DNA from: Lachnospiraceae bacterium
GTDB taxonomy: Bacteria > Bacillota > Clostridia > Lachnospirales > Lachnospiraceae
Assembly: GCA_021200345.1 (NCBI GenBank)
Contig: JAJQGR010000327.1
Location: 1-6,304, forward strand
Direction of reading: 5' to 3'
Length of the DNA: 6,304 bases
Under the pieces are notes generated by a model. That model was given only the letters and a program-made list of their open reading frames with translations. It was not told the DNA's origin and did not search any database. Position 1 is the first letter of the stretch; every line of letters begins with the position of its first letter. The position numbers and the translations under genes were made by a program. This document shows positions 1-6,250 of this stretch, one piece after another.

Positions 1-643
1 TATAGGCATCATCCGCCACGCCGCCTGCTCCAATTTCCGCGTTGGAAGACACATCAGCCACCTCTATGGCGCTGTTTAAAACCGTACTGATTTCACCGCC
101 CTCCTCATTGACCGCGATGAACAGCGGATACCTGCTGAAAGATACGGTGTTGGAGATCATCTCCGCAAACTGCTCCTCGCTCTGAATATTCTGTGAAAAA
201 TAGACGATGCCGCCTACGGTATATTCCTCTAAAGCCGCCTGGGTTCCGGAGCCGCCCTGGGTTGCCACTGACACACCTGTCAGCTGCTCCGGCGTGACGA
301 TCAGAAGGCCGGCCGCCTTTTCTTCCAGAGTCATACTGGAGATAAAGGTGGTCAGATATTCGTCAAACTGCTCTTCGGCGGTAGGTCCGGTGATCACTTC
401 CTCCGGTTCCTCCTCAGGCTCCGGTTCCGGCTCCTCCTCCACTTCCACGGTCACCTCCTGCTCTTCCTCCGTCTGCGTCCCGGCCAGATGCTGCCGGATG
501 AGCCTGACAACACCAAATCCCGCCGCTCCCAGAATGACCAGAAACACAAGCAAAAGACCGTACGCGATCAGCTGTCCATGAACCCTGCGCCTGTGCCTGG
601 CCTGTCGTCTCTCCTCCTCATCCATCAAATCATGATTTCCCAT
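1..643 (-). CDS. Membrane-anchored glycoside hydrolase family 3 protein, N-terminal part (partial)
   Basis: The gene starts at 643 and runs off the left edge, so only 214 codons are visible. Residues 1-24 are basic (RRQARHRRR) and are followed by one hydrophobic segment at about 25-49, which reads as an uncleaved signal anchor placing the enzyme outside the membrane. A Glu/Pro-rich acidic linker follows at about 59-82. From residue 100 the sequence matches the start of GH3 beta-N-acetylhexosaminidases of the NagZ type: MTLEEKAAGLL (104-114), VGGIVYFSQNI (143-153) and PLFIAVNEEGGEI (173-185). The usual D-x-E-G-G motif reads N-E-E-G-G here. The catalytic nucleophile lies beyond the window, so activity cannot be judged. 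AGGAGA (648-653) lies 4 nt before the ATG. The start is 15 bp after the aspartate kinase stop, which suggests co-transcription. Peptidoglycan or amino-sugar hydrolysis is inferred from the family. Fold confident, substrate not. Confidence 0.85.
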   Translation of the reverse strand, partial: MGNHDLMDEEERRQARHRRRVHGQLIAYGLLLVFLVILGAAGFGVVRLIRQHLAGTQTEEEQEVTVEVEEEPEPEPEEEPEEVITGPTAEEQFDEYLTTFISSMTLEEKAAGLLIVTPEQLTGVSVATQGGSGTQAALEEYTVGGIVYFSQNIQSEEQFAEMISNTVSFSRYPLFIAVNEEGGEISTVLNSAIEVADVSSNAEIGAGGVADDAY

Positions 644-658
644 AATATCTCCTGTACT

Positions 659-1975
659 TTACTTCCCCTTCACAAATCCGTTGTAAATTGCCTTGATGGC
701 CGTCTCAAAATCCCGGTTCGCCACGCCGATAATGATATTCTGCTCGCTGGAGCCCTGGTCGATCATCTTCACATTGACATCCTTGGCAGAAAGCTGCTTG
801 AAAATAGTAGCTGCGGTACCTTTCTGGGATTTCATGCCCCGTCCTACCACGGCGATCAGCGCCAGATCCGCCTCAATATCAATGGTATCGGGCCTGGCCA
901 TTCTCTGAATGGCGGAGACCACGTTCTGCTCCTTATCCACAAACTCATCCTGGTGCACATACACCGTCAGGGTATCAATACCGGTGGGCATGTGCTCAAA
1001 GGAAATACCGCAGTCCTCAAAGGCCTGGAGCACCCTGCGCCCAAAACCCACCTCGGAGTTCATCATGTCCTTTTCCACATTGACAGAGCAGAACCCTTTC
1101 TTGCCGGCAATACCGGTGATGATGTACCTGGACTTCTGGCAGGTACTGCCCACAATCCAGGTACCCGGATCCGCGGGAGCGTTGGTGTTGCGGATATTGA
1201 TGGGAATATTTTCCTGACGCACCGGGAAAATGGCGTCCTCATGAAGCACGGTAGCTCCCATATAGGCCAGCTCCCGCAATTCCTTATAAGTAACATACTC
1301 TATCGGCTGAGGATTGTCAACGATTCTCGGATCCGCCACCAGCATTCCGGACACGTCCGTCCAGTTTTCATATACGTCCGCCCGCACCGCCTTGGCCACA
1401 ATAGAACCGGTAATATCGGAGCCGCCTCTGGAAAAGGTCTTCACCCGGCCGTCTTTGAATGAGCCATAAAAGCCGGGAATCACGGCGTTATTATACTTGC
1501 TGAGCCGCCGGCTCATCAGCCCCTGGGTGGTCTCTGAGTCAAACTCCCCGTCCGCCGTAAAGCGAATCACCTCCGCCGCGTCCACAAAGGGATATCCCAG
1601 ATAAGCCGCCATAACCCGTCCGCTCAGATACTCTCCCCGGCTGGCCGCGTAATCCACCCCCGCCTTATTCCGGAAATTCTCCGCAATCACAGCAAATTCG
1701 TCCTCCAGGGAAAGCTCCAGGGACAGTCCCTCAATAATCTCGTCATATCTGGCTTTGACGTCGGCAAGCTTCTCCTCAAAATCCTCCCCCGCTTCCGCCG
1801 CCGCGTAGCAGCCATAAAGCAGATCCGTAACCTTGGTGTCCCCGTCAAAACGCTTGCCGGGGGCGCTGGGCACCACATACGCTCTCTGGATATCCTCCCT
1901 GATGATATTCCCTGCCTTTTCAAACTGCGCTGCACTGGCCAGCGAACTGCCGCCGAATTTCACTACCTTTTTCAT
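659..1975 (-). CDS. lysC: Aspartate kinase (aspartokinase), two C-terminal ACT domains
   Basis: The enzyme phosphorylates L-aspartate with ATP to 4-phospho-L-aspartate, the committed cytoplasmic step to lysine, threonine, methionine and isoleucine. With the start at 1975 it has 438 residues, normal for a monofunctional aspartokinase. The amino-acid-kinase domain spans about 1-280: KFGGSSLA (6-13), RGEYLSGR (113-120), FSRGGSDITG (181-190), and NWTDVSGMLVADPR (204-217). Two ACT domains follow, at about 289-365 and 370-438; the second contains KMIDQGSSEQNI (403-414). These domains normally bind lysine or threonine for feedback control; which effector applies here cannot be read by eye. An upstream in-frame ATG at 1996 would add seven residues, but it has no ribosome binding site, whereas 1975 is preceded by AGGGAAG and gives the canonical MKKVVKFGG beginning. 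It lies 50 bp after hom, in the same likely operon. Confidence 0.95.
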   Translation of the reverse strand: MKKVVKFGGSSLASAAQFEKAGNIIREDIQRAYVVPSAPGKRFDGDTKVTDLLYGCYAAAEAGEDFEEKLADVKARYDEIIEGLSLELSLEDEFAVIAENFRNKAGVDYAASRGEYLSGRVMAAYLGYPFVDAAEVIRFTADGEFDSETTQGLMSRRLSKYNNAVIPGFYGSFKDGRVKTFSRGGSDITGSIVAKAVRADVYENWTDVSGMLVADPRIVDNPQPIEYVTYKELRELAYMGATVLHEDAIFPVRQENIPINIRNTNAPADPGTWIVGSTCQKSRYIITGIAGKKGFCSVNVEKDMMNSEVGFGRRVLQAFEDCGISFEHMPTGIDTLTVYVHQDEFVDKEQNVVSAIQRMARPDTIDIEADLALIAVVGRGMKSQKGTAATIFKQLSAKDVNVKMIDQGSSEQNIIIGVANRDFETAIKAIYNGFVKGK

Positions 1976-1986
1976 ACTCTGTATAT

Positions 1987-1993
1987 CTTCCCT
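1987..1993 (-). promoter_or_regulatory. Ribosome binding site deciding the aspartate kinase start
   Basis: AGGGAAG on the minus strand lies 11 nt before the ATG at 1975, slightly longer than ideal. It lies inside the first codons of the alternative start at 1996, which itself has only an A-rich stretch upstream. This favours 1975. Confidence 0.5.
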
Positions 1994-2025
1994 CATCTGT
2001 TATGTTTTTACAAATATCCGTTTTT

Positions 2026-3243
2026 TTACGCGTCCATGCGCAGGTAACCCTTCCCATGGGTCAGCGCCGCGTACTTCACTTTAAACCGCTCCTCTGTCAG
2101 TCTTCCGGACACAAAAGCGCATTCCCCGTTCACTCCCTCCAGAGTGATAAATTTCTCCGCGCCGAAGATTTCCCGGGCCCGCTCCTGATCCTCTGAGCCA
2201 ATCCGCACAAAGAAAGAGCTTTCCATCTCCCCGAAAGGCACCACATCCGCCTGCTGCGTCCCCCAGGGACAGGCAGCGGTACGGCCTTCGTTTAATCCGG
2301 CGGTGATCACGTCGCTGACCACCGCGCTGGCGGTGGGTCTGCGCCCCGCTCCCGCGCCGTAATACATGGTATCGCCCAGCATGTTGCTATGGACCACAAT
2401 GGCGTTAAATACATCATCCACCATATACAGCGGCTGTCCCGCTTTCACAAGGAAAGGAGCCACAATGGCTGTCACCCGCTCTCCCCGCTGGCCGGCCTTT
2501 CCTAACAGCCGGATCTTGCAGTTGAGCTTCCGGGCGTAGGCCATATCCAGGCTGGTCACTTTGGAAATTCCCTCCACATGGATCTGGTCATATTTCACCG
2601 TTTTCCCAAACACCAGAGAGGCCAGAATGGCGATTTTCCGGCCGGAATCATGTCCCTCCACATCCACCTCCGGATTTCTCTCCGCATAGCCCAGCCGCTG
2701 GGCCTCCTTCAGGGCCTGATCATAATCCGCGCCCTCGTTGGCCATTTTGGTCAGCATATAATTGGTGGTGCCGTTTAAGATTCCCTGAACGCTGCCAATC
2801 CTGTCCTGGGTCAGGCAATTGCAGATATTGTGAATAATGGGAATCCCGCCGCCCACACTGGCCTCAAACAGATAACTGCAATGATGCTGTGCGGCAATCT
2901 CTAACAGCTCCGGGCCAAAGGCCTCCACCAGCTCCTTGTTGGAGGTACACACGCTCTTGCCCGCCTCCAGCGCTCTTTTGGAAAAATCAAACGCGGGATT
3001 TTTGCCTCCCATGGTCTCACAGCAGACGCTGATCTGAGGATCCTGTAATATGATATCTATATCATGAACTACCTTCTTTTCATTCACATCTCCCGGGAAC
3101 TCCCTCAGATCCAGAATATATTTGACCTCCAGATCCAGGCCGGTCTTTTCGGCAATCGCGTCATGATTGGTGTCGATAACCTGCGTCACACCCCCGCCCA
3201 CGGTGCCATATCCCAAAACAGCGACTTTTACTGATTTCAGCAT
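2026..3243 (-). CDS. hom: Homoserine dehydrogenase
   Basis: The enzyme reduces L-aspartate-4-semialdehyde to L-homoserine with NAD(P)H, the branch point to threonine and methionine. From the start at 3243 it has 405 residues. The Rossmann nucleotide site is at the N-terminus (VAVLGYGTVGGGV, 7-19). Family motifs follow: TSNKELV with K103, EASVGGGIPI (126-135), and NGTTNYML (156-163). E187, D198 and K202 have the same spacing as the catalytic E208, D219 and K223 of the yeast enzyme. YYGAGAGRRPTASAVVSDV continues the catalytic domain. The C-terminal 70 or so residues sit where many homologues carry an ACT domain, but the usual PGVL ligand-loop signature is missing. ATGATG at 3246/3243 follows AGGAG, making 3243 or 3246 the best start. 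A longer frame to 3294 overlaps the upstream gene as ATGA but has its purine tract touching the start. Catalytic assignment is very secure. Confidence 0.95.
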   Translation of the reverse strand: MLKSVKVAVLGYGTVGGGVTQVIDTNHDAIAEKTGLDLEVKYILDLREFPGDVNEKKVVHDIDIILQDPQISVCCETMGGKNPAFDFSKRALEAGKSVCTSNKELVEAFGPELLEIAAQHHCSYLFEASVGGGIPIIHNICNCLTQDRIGSVQGILNGTTNYMLTKMANEGADYDQALKEAQRLGYAERNPEVDVEGHDSGRKIAILASLVFGKTVKYDQIHVEGISKVTSLDMAYARKLNCKIRLLGKAGQRGERVTAIVAPFLVKAGQPLYMVDDVFNAIVVHSNMLGDTMYYGAGAGRRPTASAVVSDVITAGLNEGRTAACPWGTQQADVVPFGEMESSFFVRIGSEDQERAREIFGAEKFITLEGVNGECAFVSGRLTEERFKVKYAALTHGKGYLRMDA

Positions 3244-3250
3244 CATTTTT

Positions 3251-3255
3251 CTCCT
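3251..3255 (-). promoter_or_regulatory. Ribosome binding site deciding the hom start
   Basis: AGGAG on the minus strand is followed by AAAA and then two ATG codons, giving spacings of 4 nt to 3246 and 7 nt to 3243. It outcompetes the ATG at 3294, whose AAGGA abuts the codon with no spacer. Both candidate starts give the normal homoserine dehydrogenase N-terminus, unlike the 17-residue polar extension from 3294. Confidence 0.6.
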
Positions 3256-3290
3256 GTGCTCCTCTGTGATTTTTAAATTACGATCTATGC

Positions 3291-3731
3291 TCATTCCTTG
3301 CCGATAATCTCCACGCTCCCGACGCCGTCAAGCTCCTCCAGCGCCTGTACCATGGCCGACGTATCCCCGGAAGAAGCGGATACCTGAACGCTGATGGACA
3401 GACTGGCGACGCCGTTAATGGGAATACTCTGATGAATAGTCAGAATATTCACATTGCTGAAGGCGATAATCTGCAGCACCCGGCTCAGCAGCCCCGGCAC
3501 ATCATTGATCTGCAGGGACAGGGTAATGGTCTGCCCCCTGGCGTTGTCATGGAAAGGGATGATATCATCTCTGTATTTATAGAAAGAACTGCGGCTGATC
3601 CCCAGCCGATCCACCGCTTCCTGCACGCTGGAGGCCTGGCCGCTTTTCACCAGCCGCTTGGCTTCCACCACCTTTAAGAGGACCTCGGGAACCGCCCTTC
3701 TTCTGACCACATAATACTCTGTCTGCTCCAT
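3291..3731 (-). CDS. ACT domain-containing protein of the PheB / UPF0735 family
   Basis: This small cytoplasmic protein of 146 residues has the length of B. subtilis PheB, an ACT protein of undefined biochemical role. The C-terminal half is a clear ACT domain, about 68-144, with the ligand-loop signature NDVPGLLSRVL (76-86) and a second half rich in alternating hydrophobics (GVASLSISVQV). Residues 33-55 (ASSVQEAVDRLGISRSSFYKY) look like a helix-turn-helix, which suggests a DNA-binding amino-acid sensor. That is inference; no catalytic residues are visible, and the old chorismate mutase label should not be assumed. The start at 3731 has GAGGA six bases upstream. The gene ends within 50 bp of the hom start and heads the hom-aspartate kinase unit, so threonine, methionine or lysine are reasonable candidate ligands. 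No pheA is in view. Confidence 0.88.
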   Translation of the reverse strand: MEQTEYYVVRRRAVPEVLLKVVEAKRLVKSGQASSVQEAVDRLGISRSSFYKYRDDIIPFHDNARGQTITLSLQINDVPGLLSRVLQIIAFSNVNILTIHQSIPINGVASLSISVQVSASSGDTSAMVQALEELDGVGSVEIIGKE

Positions 3732-3754
3732 TGTGTTTCCTCATGTTTCTTCTG

Positions 3755-3818
3755 TTTTGTTGGCACAGCAAAGACATTTGTGCGCAGCCGGTGGATATGG
3801 TATCACATGCCAACAAAA
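3755..3818. repeat. Perfect 11-bp inverted repeat in the leader of the ACT-hom-aspartate kinase unit
   Basis: TTTTGTTGGCA at 3755-3765 is exactly complementary in reverse to TGCCAACAAAA at 3808-3818, with a 42-bp interval. Arm centres are 53 bp apart, close to five helical turns. The right arm falls between the proposed -35 and -10 of the minus-strand promoter and the left arm lies in the untranslated leader, so as DNA it could be an operator, and as RNA it could fold only in transcripts that read through from the upstream gene. A competing short hairpin (GCACA at 3763-3767 with TGTGC at 3779-3783) shares bases with the left arm. It is not an intrinsic terminator, since neither side is followed by a T-tract in the correct orientation. 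Confidence 0.7.
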
Positions 3819-3825
3819 AAAACAA
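3797..3825 (-). promoter_or_regulatory. Likely promoter of the ACT-hom-aspartate kinase unit
   Basis: On the minus strand TTGTTT (3820-3825) is separated by 17 bp from TACCAT (3797-3802), which is preceded by TGA, an extended -10 feature. Transcription would begin near 3790, leaving a leader of about 58 nt before the ATG at 3731. Neither hexamer is a full consensus match. No strong terminator is seen between the upstream mutY stop and this site, so read-through is possible. Confidence 0.4.
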
Positions 3826-3872
3826 GGGCTTCTGTTATGTTTTTTTTATATTTCGTTCATAAATATGCTGCT

Positions 3873-5690
3873 TTATTCCAGGTATTTCATATACGCGGCG
3901 TACGCCGAAGGAATGGGATATTGCTCTCTGATCTCCTCCGGTTTTACAAAAATCCAGCCCGCCGGCGGCGTGTAGGCCGTCAGCTCATCCACCTGGATAA
4001 AAAAGCCGGTCATGCGCCACTCTTTGTGCGTGAAGATATGAACCGCGCTCTCCAACGACCTGATCCGCACCGCGTCGATCCCCTTTTCCTTCAGATCCTC
4101 CATGACCTGTTGGGGTGAAACATGGCCCTCCAGAACCGGGAACTCATACATTCCCGCCAGAAGTCCCCTGGCAGAGCGCTTCCTGATGGCAATTCGTTTT
4201 TCATCCCGCAAAATCAGCACCGTGCGGTTCTCGATTTTGCGGGCTTTTGGGGGCGCTTTCACAGGATACGCCGACTGTGTATGATTTTGATAAGCCTGGC
4301 AGAACCGGGACAGAGGACAGATTTCACATTTCGGCTGCCCATTGGGCACACAGACCATGGCCCCGATCTCCATCATGGCCTGATTAAATTCCCCGGGATG
4401 CTCCCGGCTCATGGCCTGCTCCAGCAGCGCCTCATAGTCCTTTTTTACCCCCTCCTGACCGATGTCCCTGCCATCGGCAAAGACCCGGCTTAACACCCGC
4501 AGCACATTGCCGTCCACCGCCGCGGCTGTCTTTCCGTAAGCGATGGAGGCAATCGCCCCGGCTGTGTAAGGTCCGATGCCGGGAAGCGTTAAAAGCTCCG
4601 CTTTTTCCTGAGGCAGACTGCCGCCGTACCGCTCGGTGACAATCCGGGCCGCCTTTTGCAGGTTTCTGGCCCGGCTGTAGTAGCCAAGCCCTTCCCAGAG
4701 CTTCAAAAGCTTCTCCTCCGGCGCATGAGCCAGAGCCTCCACATCCGGCAGGGCTTCCAGGAAGCGCTGATAGTAGGGCTTCACCGCTTCCACCCGGGTC
4801 TGCTGCAGCATGATTTCCGATACCCACACATGATAAGCGGCCGGATCCTCCCGCCAGGGAAGGCTTCTCCTGTTTTCTTTATAATAATGTAATAATCCTT
4901 CTGTAAAATCCGCCACCGTTACGGCCCGCTGATCCAGCAAAACCCTGACCGGCTCCCGCAGCGCCATGCTCTCCGGGGTGACAACACAGTCATAGGCCAG
5001 AATGTTCACTCCTGACGCGGCCGCCTGGCACAGTGCGTCGGCAAATGCCGGGTGCATGGCCCTGTAGGGAGTAAAATACCTGACGTCTGACATCTGTATC
5101 ACAAAAAGGATACAGGCCTGATATCCCTGTTCCTGAGCTCTGATCAGCTCCTCCACGTGCTTTACAGCCCTGTCGCTGGGGGCGTCCGGAAACATGACAG
5201 CTCCGTCATTTTCCAAAGTGACCCCTTTCACCTCCACAAAATACTTCCGCTGCTCTGCTTCCATATAAAAGTCGAAACGGGAATTTCCCCAGACAGTCTC
5301 CGGCCTTACCAGATCCGGGGCGGGCACAAGCCCTCCGGCACAGAGCCACTCTCCCGCCGCCAGATTGGGCGCCTGAGAATCCATGTTGACCAGACGGACT
5401 CCGCTTCCCTGGCCGGCTTCCCCTTCCCTGGCTGAACGGTTCTTGGATTCCGTCGATCCCGGATCCGGCAGCGGTTTCTCCACCGCCACCAGGTCGTAAG
5501 CCGTTTTTCGCCCCGGCTGAGCGCTCTTTTCCAGATAAACCACAGCGTCGGGCCGCAAAAGCTCCCGGCATCTGCCCGTATTTTTCACATGTACCTTTTC
5601 CCGCCGGGAAACCCCCGGAATGCGGACATAAGCAATGAAACGGTTGGGTCTCTCCAGAAAATACGCCTTCACAATGTGCTGATACTTCAT
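3873..5690 (-). CDS. sfsA-mutY: SfsA-MutY fusion: SfsA-type nuclease joined to A/G-specific adenine glycosylase
   Basis: One uninterrupted 605-residue frame holds two families normally encoded separately. Residues 1-254 are SfsA: an OB-fold-like start with HVKNTGRC (34-41), VNMDSQAPN (101-109), then the PD-(D/E)XK core with D140 in NSRFDF and E153-V-K155 in FVEVKGVTL. Residues 258-605 are a whole MutY: PWR (278-280), catalytic E292 in SEIMLQQTRVE, helix-hairpin-helix LPGIGPYTAGAI (369-380), catalytic D393 in VDGNV, and four iron-sulphur cysteines C447, C455, C458 and C464. The NUDIX-like 8-oxoguanine-reading domain starts near 489 and includes GLLAGMYEFP (509-518) and FTH (553-555). MutY removes adenine paired with 8-oxoguanine; SfsA is a nucleic-acid-binding or nuclease fold with a poorly defined role. 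SfsA residues 72-97 form a low-complexity insertion. The start codon overlaps the DUF1653 stop as ATGA, indicating translational coupling. Domain calls are confident; joint function is unknown. Confidence 0.93.
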   Translation of the reverse strand: MKYQHIVKAYFLERPNRFIAYVRIPGVSRREKVHVKNTGRCRELLRPDAVVYLEKSAQPGRKTAYDLVAVEKPLPDPGSTESKNRSAREGEAGQGSGVRLVNMDSQAPNLAAGEWLCAGGLVPAPDLVRPETVWGNSRFDFYMEAEQRKYFVEVKGVTLENDGAVMFPDAPSDRAVKHVEELIRAQEQGYQACILFVIQMSDVRYFTPYRAMHPAFADALCQAAASGVNILAYDCVVTPESMALREPVRVLLDQRAVTVADFTEGLLHYYKENRRSLPWREDPAAYHVWVSEIMLQQTRVEAVKPYYQRFLEALPDVEALAHAPEEKLLKLWEGLGYYSRARNLQKAARIVTERYGGSLPQEKAELLTLPGIGPYTAGAIASIAYGKTAAAVDGNVLRVLSRVFADGRDIGQEGVKKDYEALLEQAMSREHPGEFNQAMMEIGAMVCVPNGQPKCEICPLSRFCQAYQNHTQSAYPVKAPPKARKIENRTVLILRDEKRIAIRKRSARGLLAGMYEFPVLEGHVSPQQVMEDLKEKGIDAVRIRSLESAVHIFTHKEWRMTGFFIQVDELTAYTPPAGWIFVKPEEIREQYPIPSAYAAYMKYLE

Positions 5691-6145
5691 CGGTTTACCT
5701 CAAACCGAGCCTGGGTGCTGAGCACACTCTTCAGGCTGGCGGCCCGCTCCTCGATCCTGCCCTCCGGCACCTCCGTATCCAGGGCCAGCGCCATGGTGTT
5801 GATCATATCATCCGTGATTCTGTGCTCCACGCCCACAAAAATGCGAAGCTTCTGGGCATAGGTGTCCGCATCCAGGAATTCCAGCACCGCCGGATCGATC
5901 TGCGTGACCTTTGGCGGCTCGCTCTTCTCAAAGCAGTACTTCTGCTGTGCGTCGGCATATTTCTCCCCATTGACCGGCGCCAGGAAATCCTCCAAAGGTG
6001 CGGCAAAGGTCTTCTCTTCCCCGTAAAGCGTCCGGTAAATCACCAGCCGCTGCCCGCTTCTGATATCCTCCGCCAGTGTCACGATTTCATAAAACTCACC
6101 CCTGAAGTGACGGTAAGTCTCACCCTGCTTCGGAATTTCTCTCAT
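5687..6145 (-). CDS. DUF1653 domain-containing protein
   Basis: This is a 152-residue soluble protein without signal peptide or membrane segment. Residues 1-60 match DUF1653, a small domain with the pattern G-x-x-YRHF-x-G-x-x-YE followed by LVIYRTLYGEE and PLEDFL. Residues 77-152 form a second, probably helical part with PAVLEFLDADTY and HRITDDMINTMALAL; I associate this extension with Lachnospiraceae members but know of no assigned activity. The start at 6145 is well supported by GGAGG eight bases upstream. Its stop overlaps the ATG of the SfsA-MutY gene by four bases, so the two are very likely translated together, and it is the first gene of that unit. No catalytic motif can be named. Function unknown; the family assignment is secure. 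Confidence 0.88.
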   Translation of the reverse strand: MREIPKQGETYRHFRGEFYEIVTLAEDIRSGQRLVIYRTLYGEEKTFAAPLEDFLAPVNGEKYADAQQKYCFEKSEPPKVTQIDPAVLEFLDADTYAQKLRIFVGVEHRITDDMINTMALALDTEVPEGRIEERAASLKSVLSTQARFEVNR

Positions 6146-6168
6146 TTCGCTTTCCTCCCTTTTGCCTT

Positions 6169-6196
6169 ACTGCTTATTTTCAACTGCTTATTTTTA
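6169..6196. repeat. Tandem 14-bp repeat in the DUF1653 leader
   Basis: ACTGCTTATTTT occurs at 6169-6180 and again at 6183-6194, giving two adjacent 14-bp units that differ at one position (CA versus TA at their ends). It lies 24 bp upstream of the DUF1653 start and near the expected transcription start, so it could be a paired protein-binding site or simply a local duplication. Confidence 0.6.
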
Positions 6197-6208
6197 TTGA
6201 AAATATAC

Positions 6209-6237
6209 TTGCATTTTGACAGGCTTTTTGATATACT
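6209..6237 (+). promoter_or_regulatory. Likely promoter of tRNA-Trp
   Basis: TATACT (6232-6237) is preceded by TGA, an extended -10, and by TTGCAT (6209-6214) at 17 bp. Initiation would fall near 6244, about 7 nt before the mature tRNA 5' end, which fits a stable RNA gene. Confidence 0.5.
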
Positions 6238-6250
6238 ATCTGAGTCGCTT

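Larger units (their letters stand above)
6146..6250. promoter_or_regulatory. Divergent intergenic region between DUF1653 and tRNA-Trp
   Basis: This AT-rich gap must hold promoters for both directions. The minus-strand unit has a possible -10 TATATT (6202-6207), but no convincing -35 could be matched to it. The plus-strand tRNA promoter is listed separately. A tandem repeat occupies the part nearest the DUF1653 gene. Confidence 0.5.

Noticed and set aside
207..581. Plus-strand open frame rich in Ser/Gly repeats
   Set aside because: The repeats are the reverse complement of the Glu/Pro codons in the GH3 linker, and the minus-strand reading has a recognisable fold.
488..1462. Long plus-strand open frame (324 codons) opposite aspartate kinase
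   Set aside because: It lies antisense to a strongly conserved kinase and the start of the GH3 gene, its translation resembles no family, and it has no ribosome binding site. It is a by-product of codon bias in the real gene.
3577..3825. Minus-strand open frame of 82 codons running through the ACT gene leader
   Set aside because: It is out of frame with the ACT protein, has no family resemblance, and its start lies upstream of the proposed transcription start.
3815..3848. Intrinsic terminator after mutY at the A8 and T8 tracts
   Set aside because: The only stem beside the tracts is about four weak pairs (AACA/TGTT), too little for a confident terminator on either strand.
3732..3872. T-box or amino-acid riboswitch before the hom unit
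   Set aside because: The gap is only 141 bp, with no T-box sequence (AGGGTGGNACCGCG type), no specifier stem, and no terminator hairpin followed by a T-run.
4950..4990. Sequencing error joining separate sfsA and mutY genes
   Set aside because: The frame is open throughout, neither domain is truncated, and no displaced stop or start in another frame suggests a lost base. It still cannot be fully excluded without comparison.
6216..6237. TTGACA at 6216-6221 as the -35 of the tRNA promoter
   Set aside because: It is only 10 bp from TATACT, too close for a sigma-70-type promoter, and no -10 is found 15-18 bp downstream. TTGCAT at 6209 has the right spacing.
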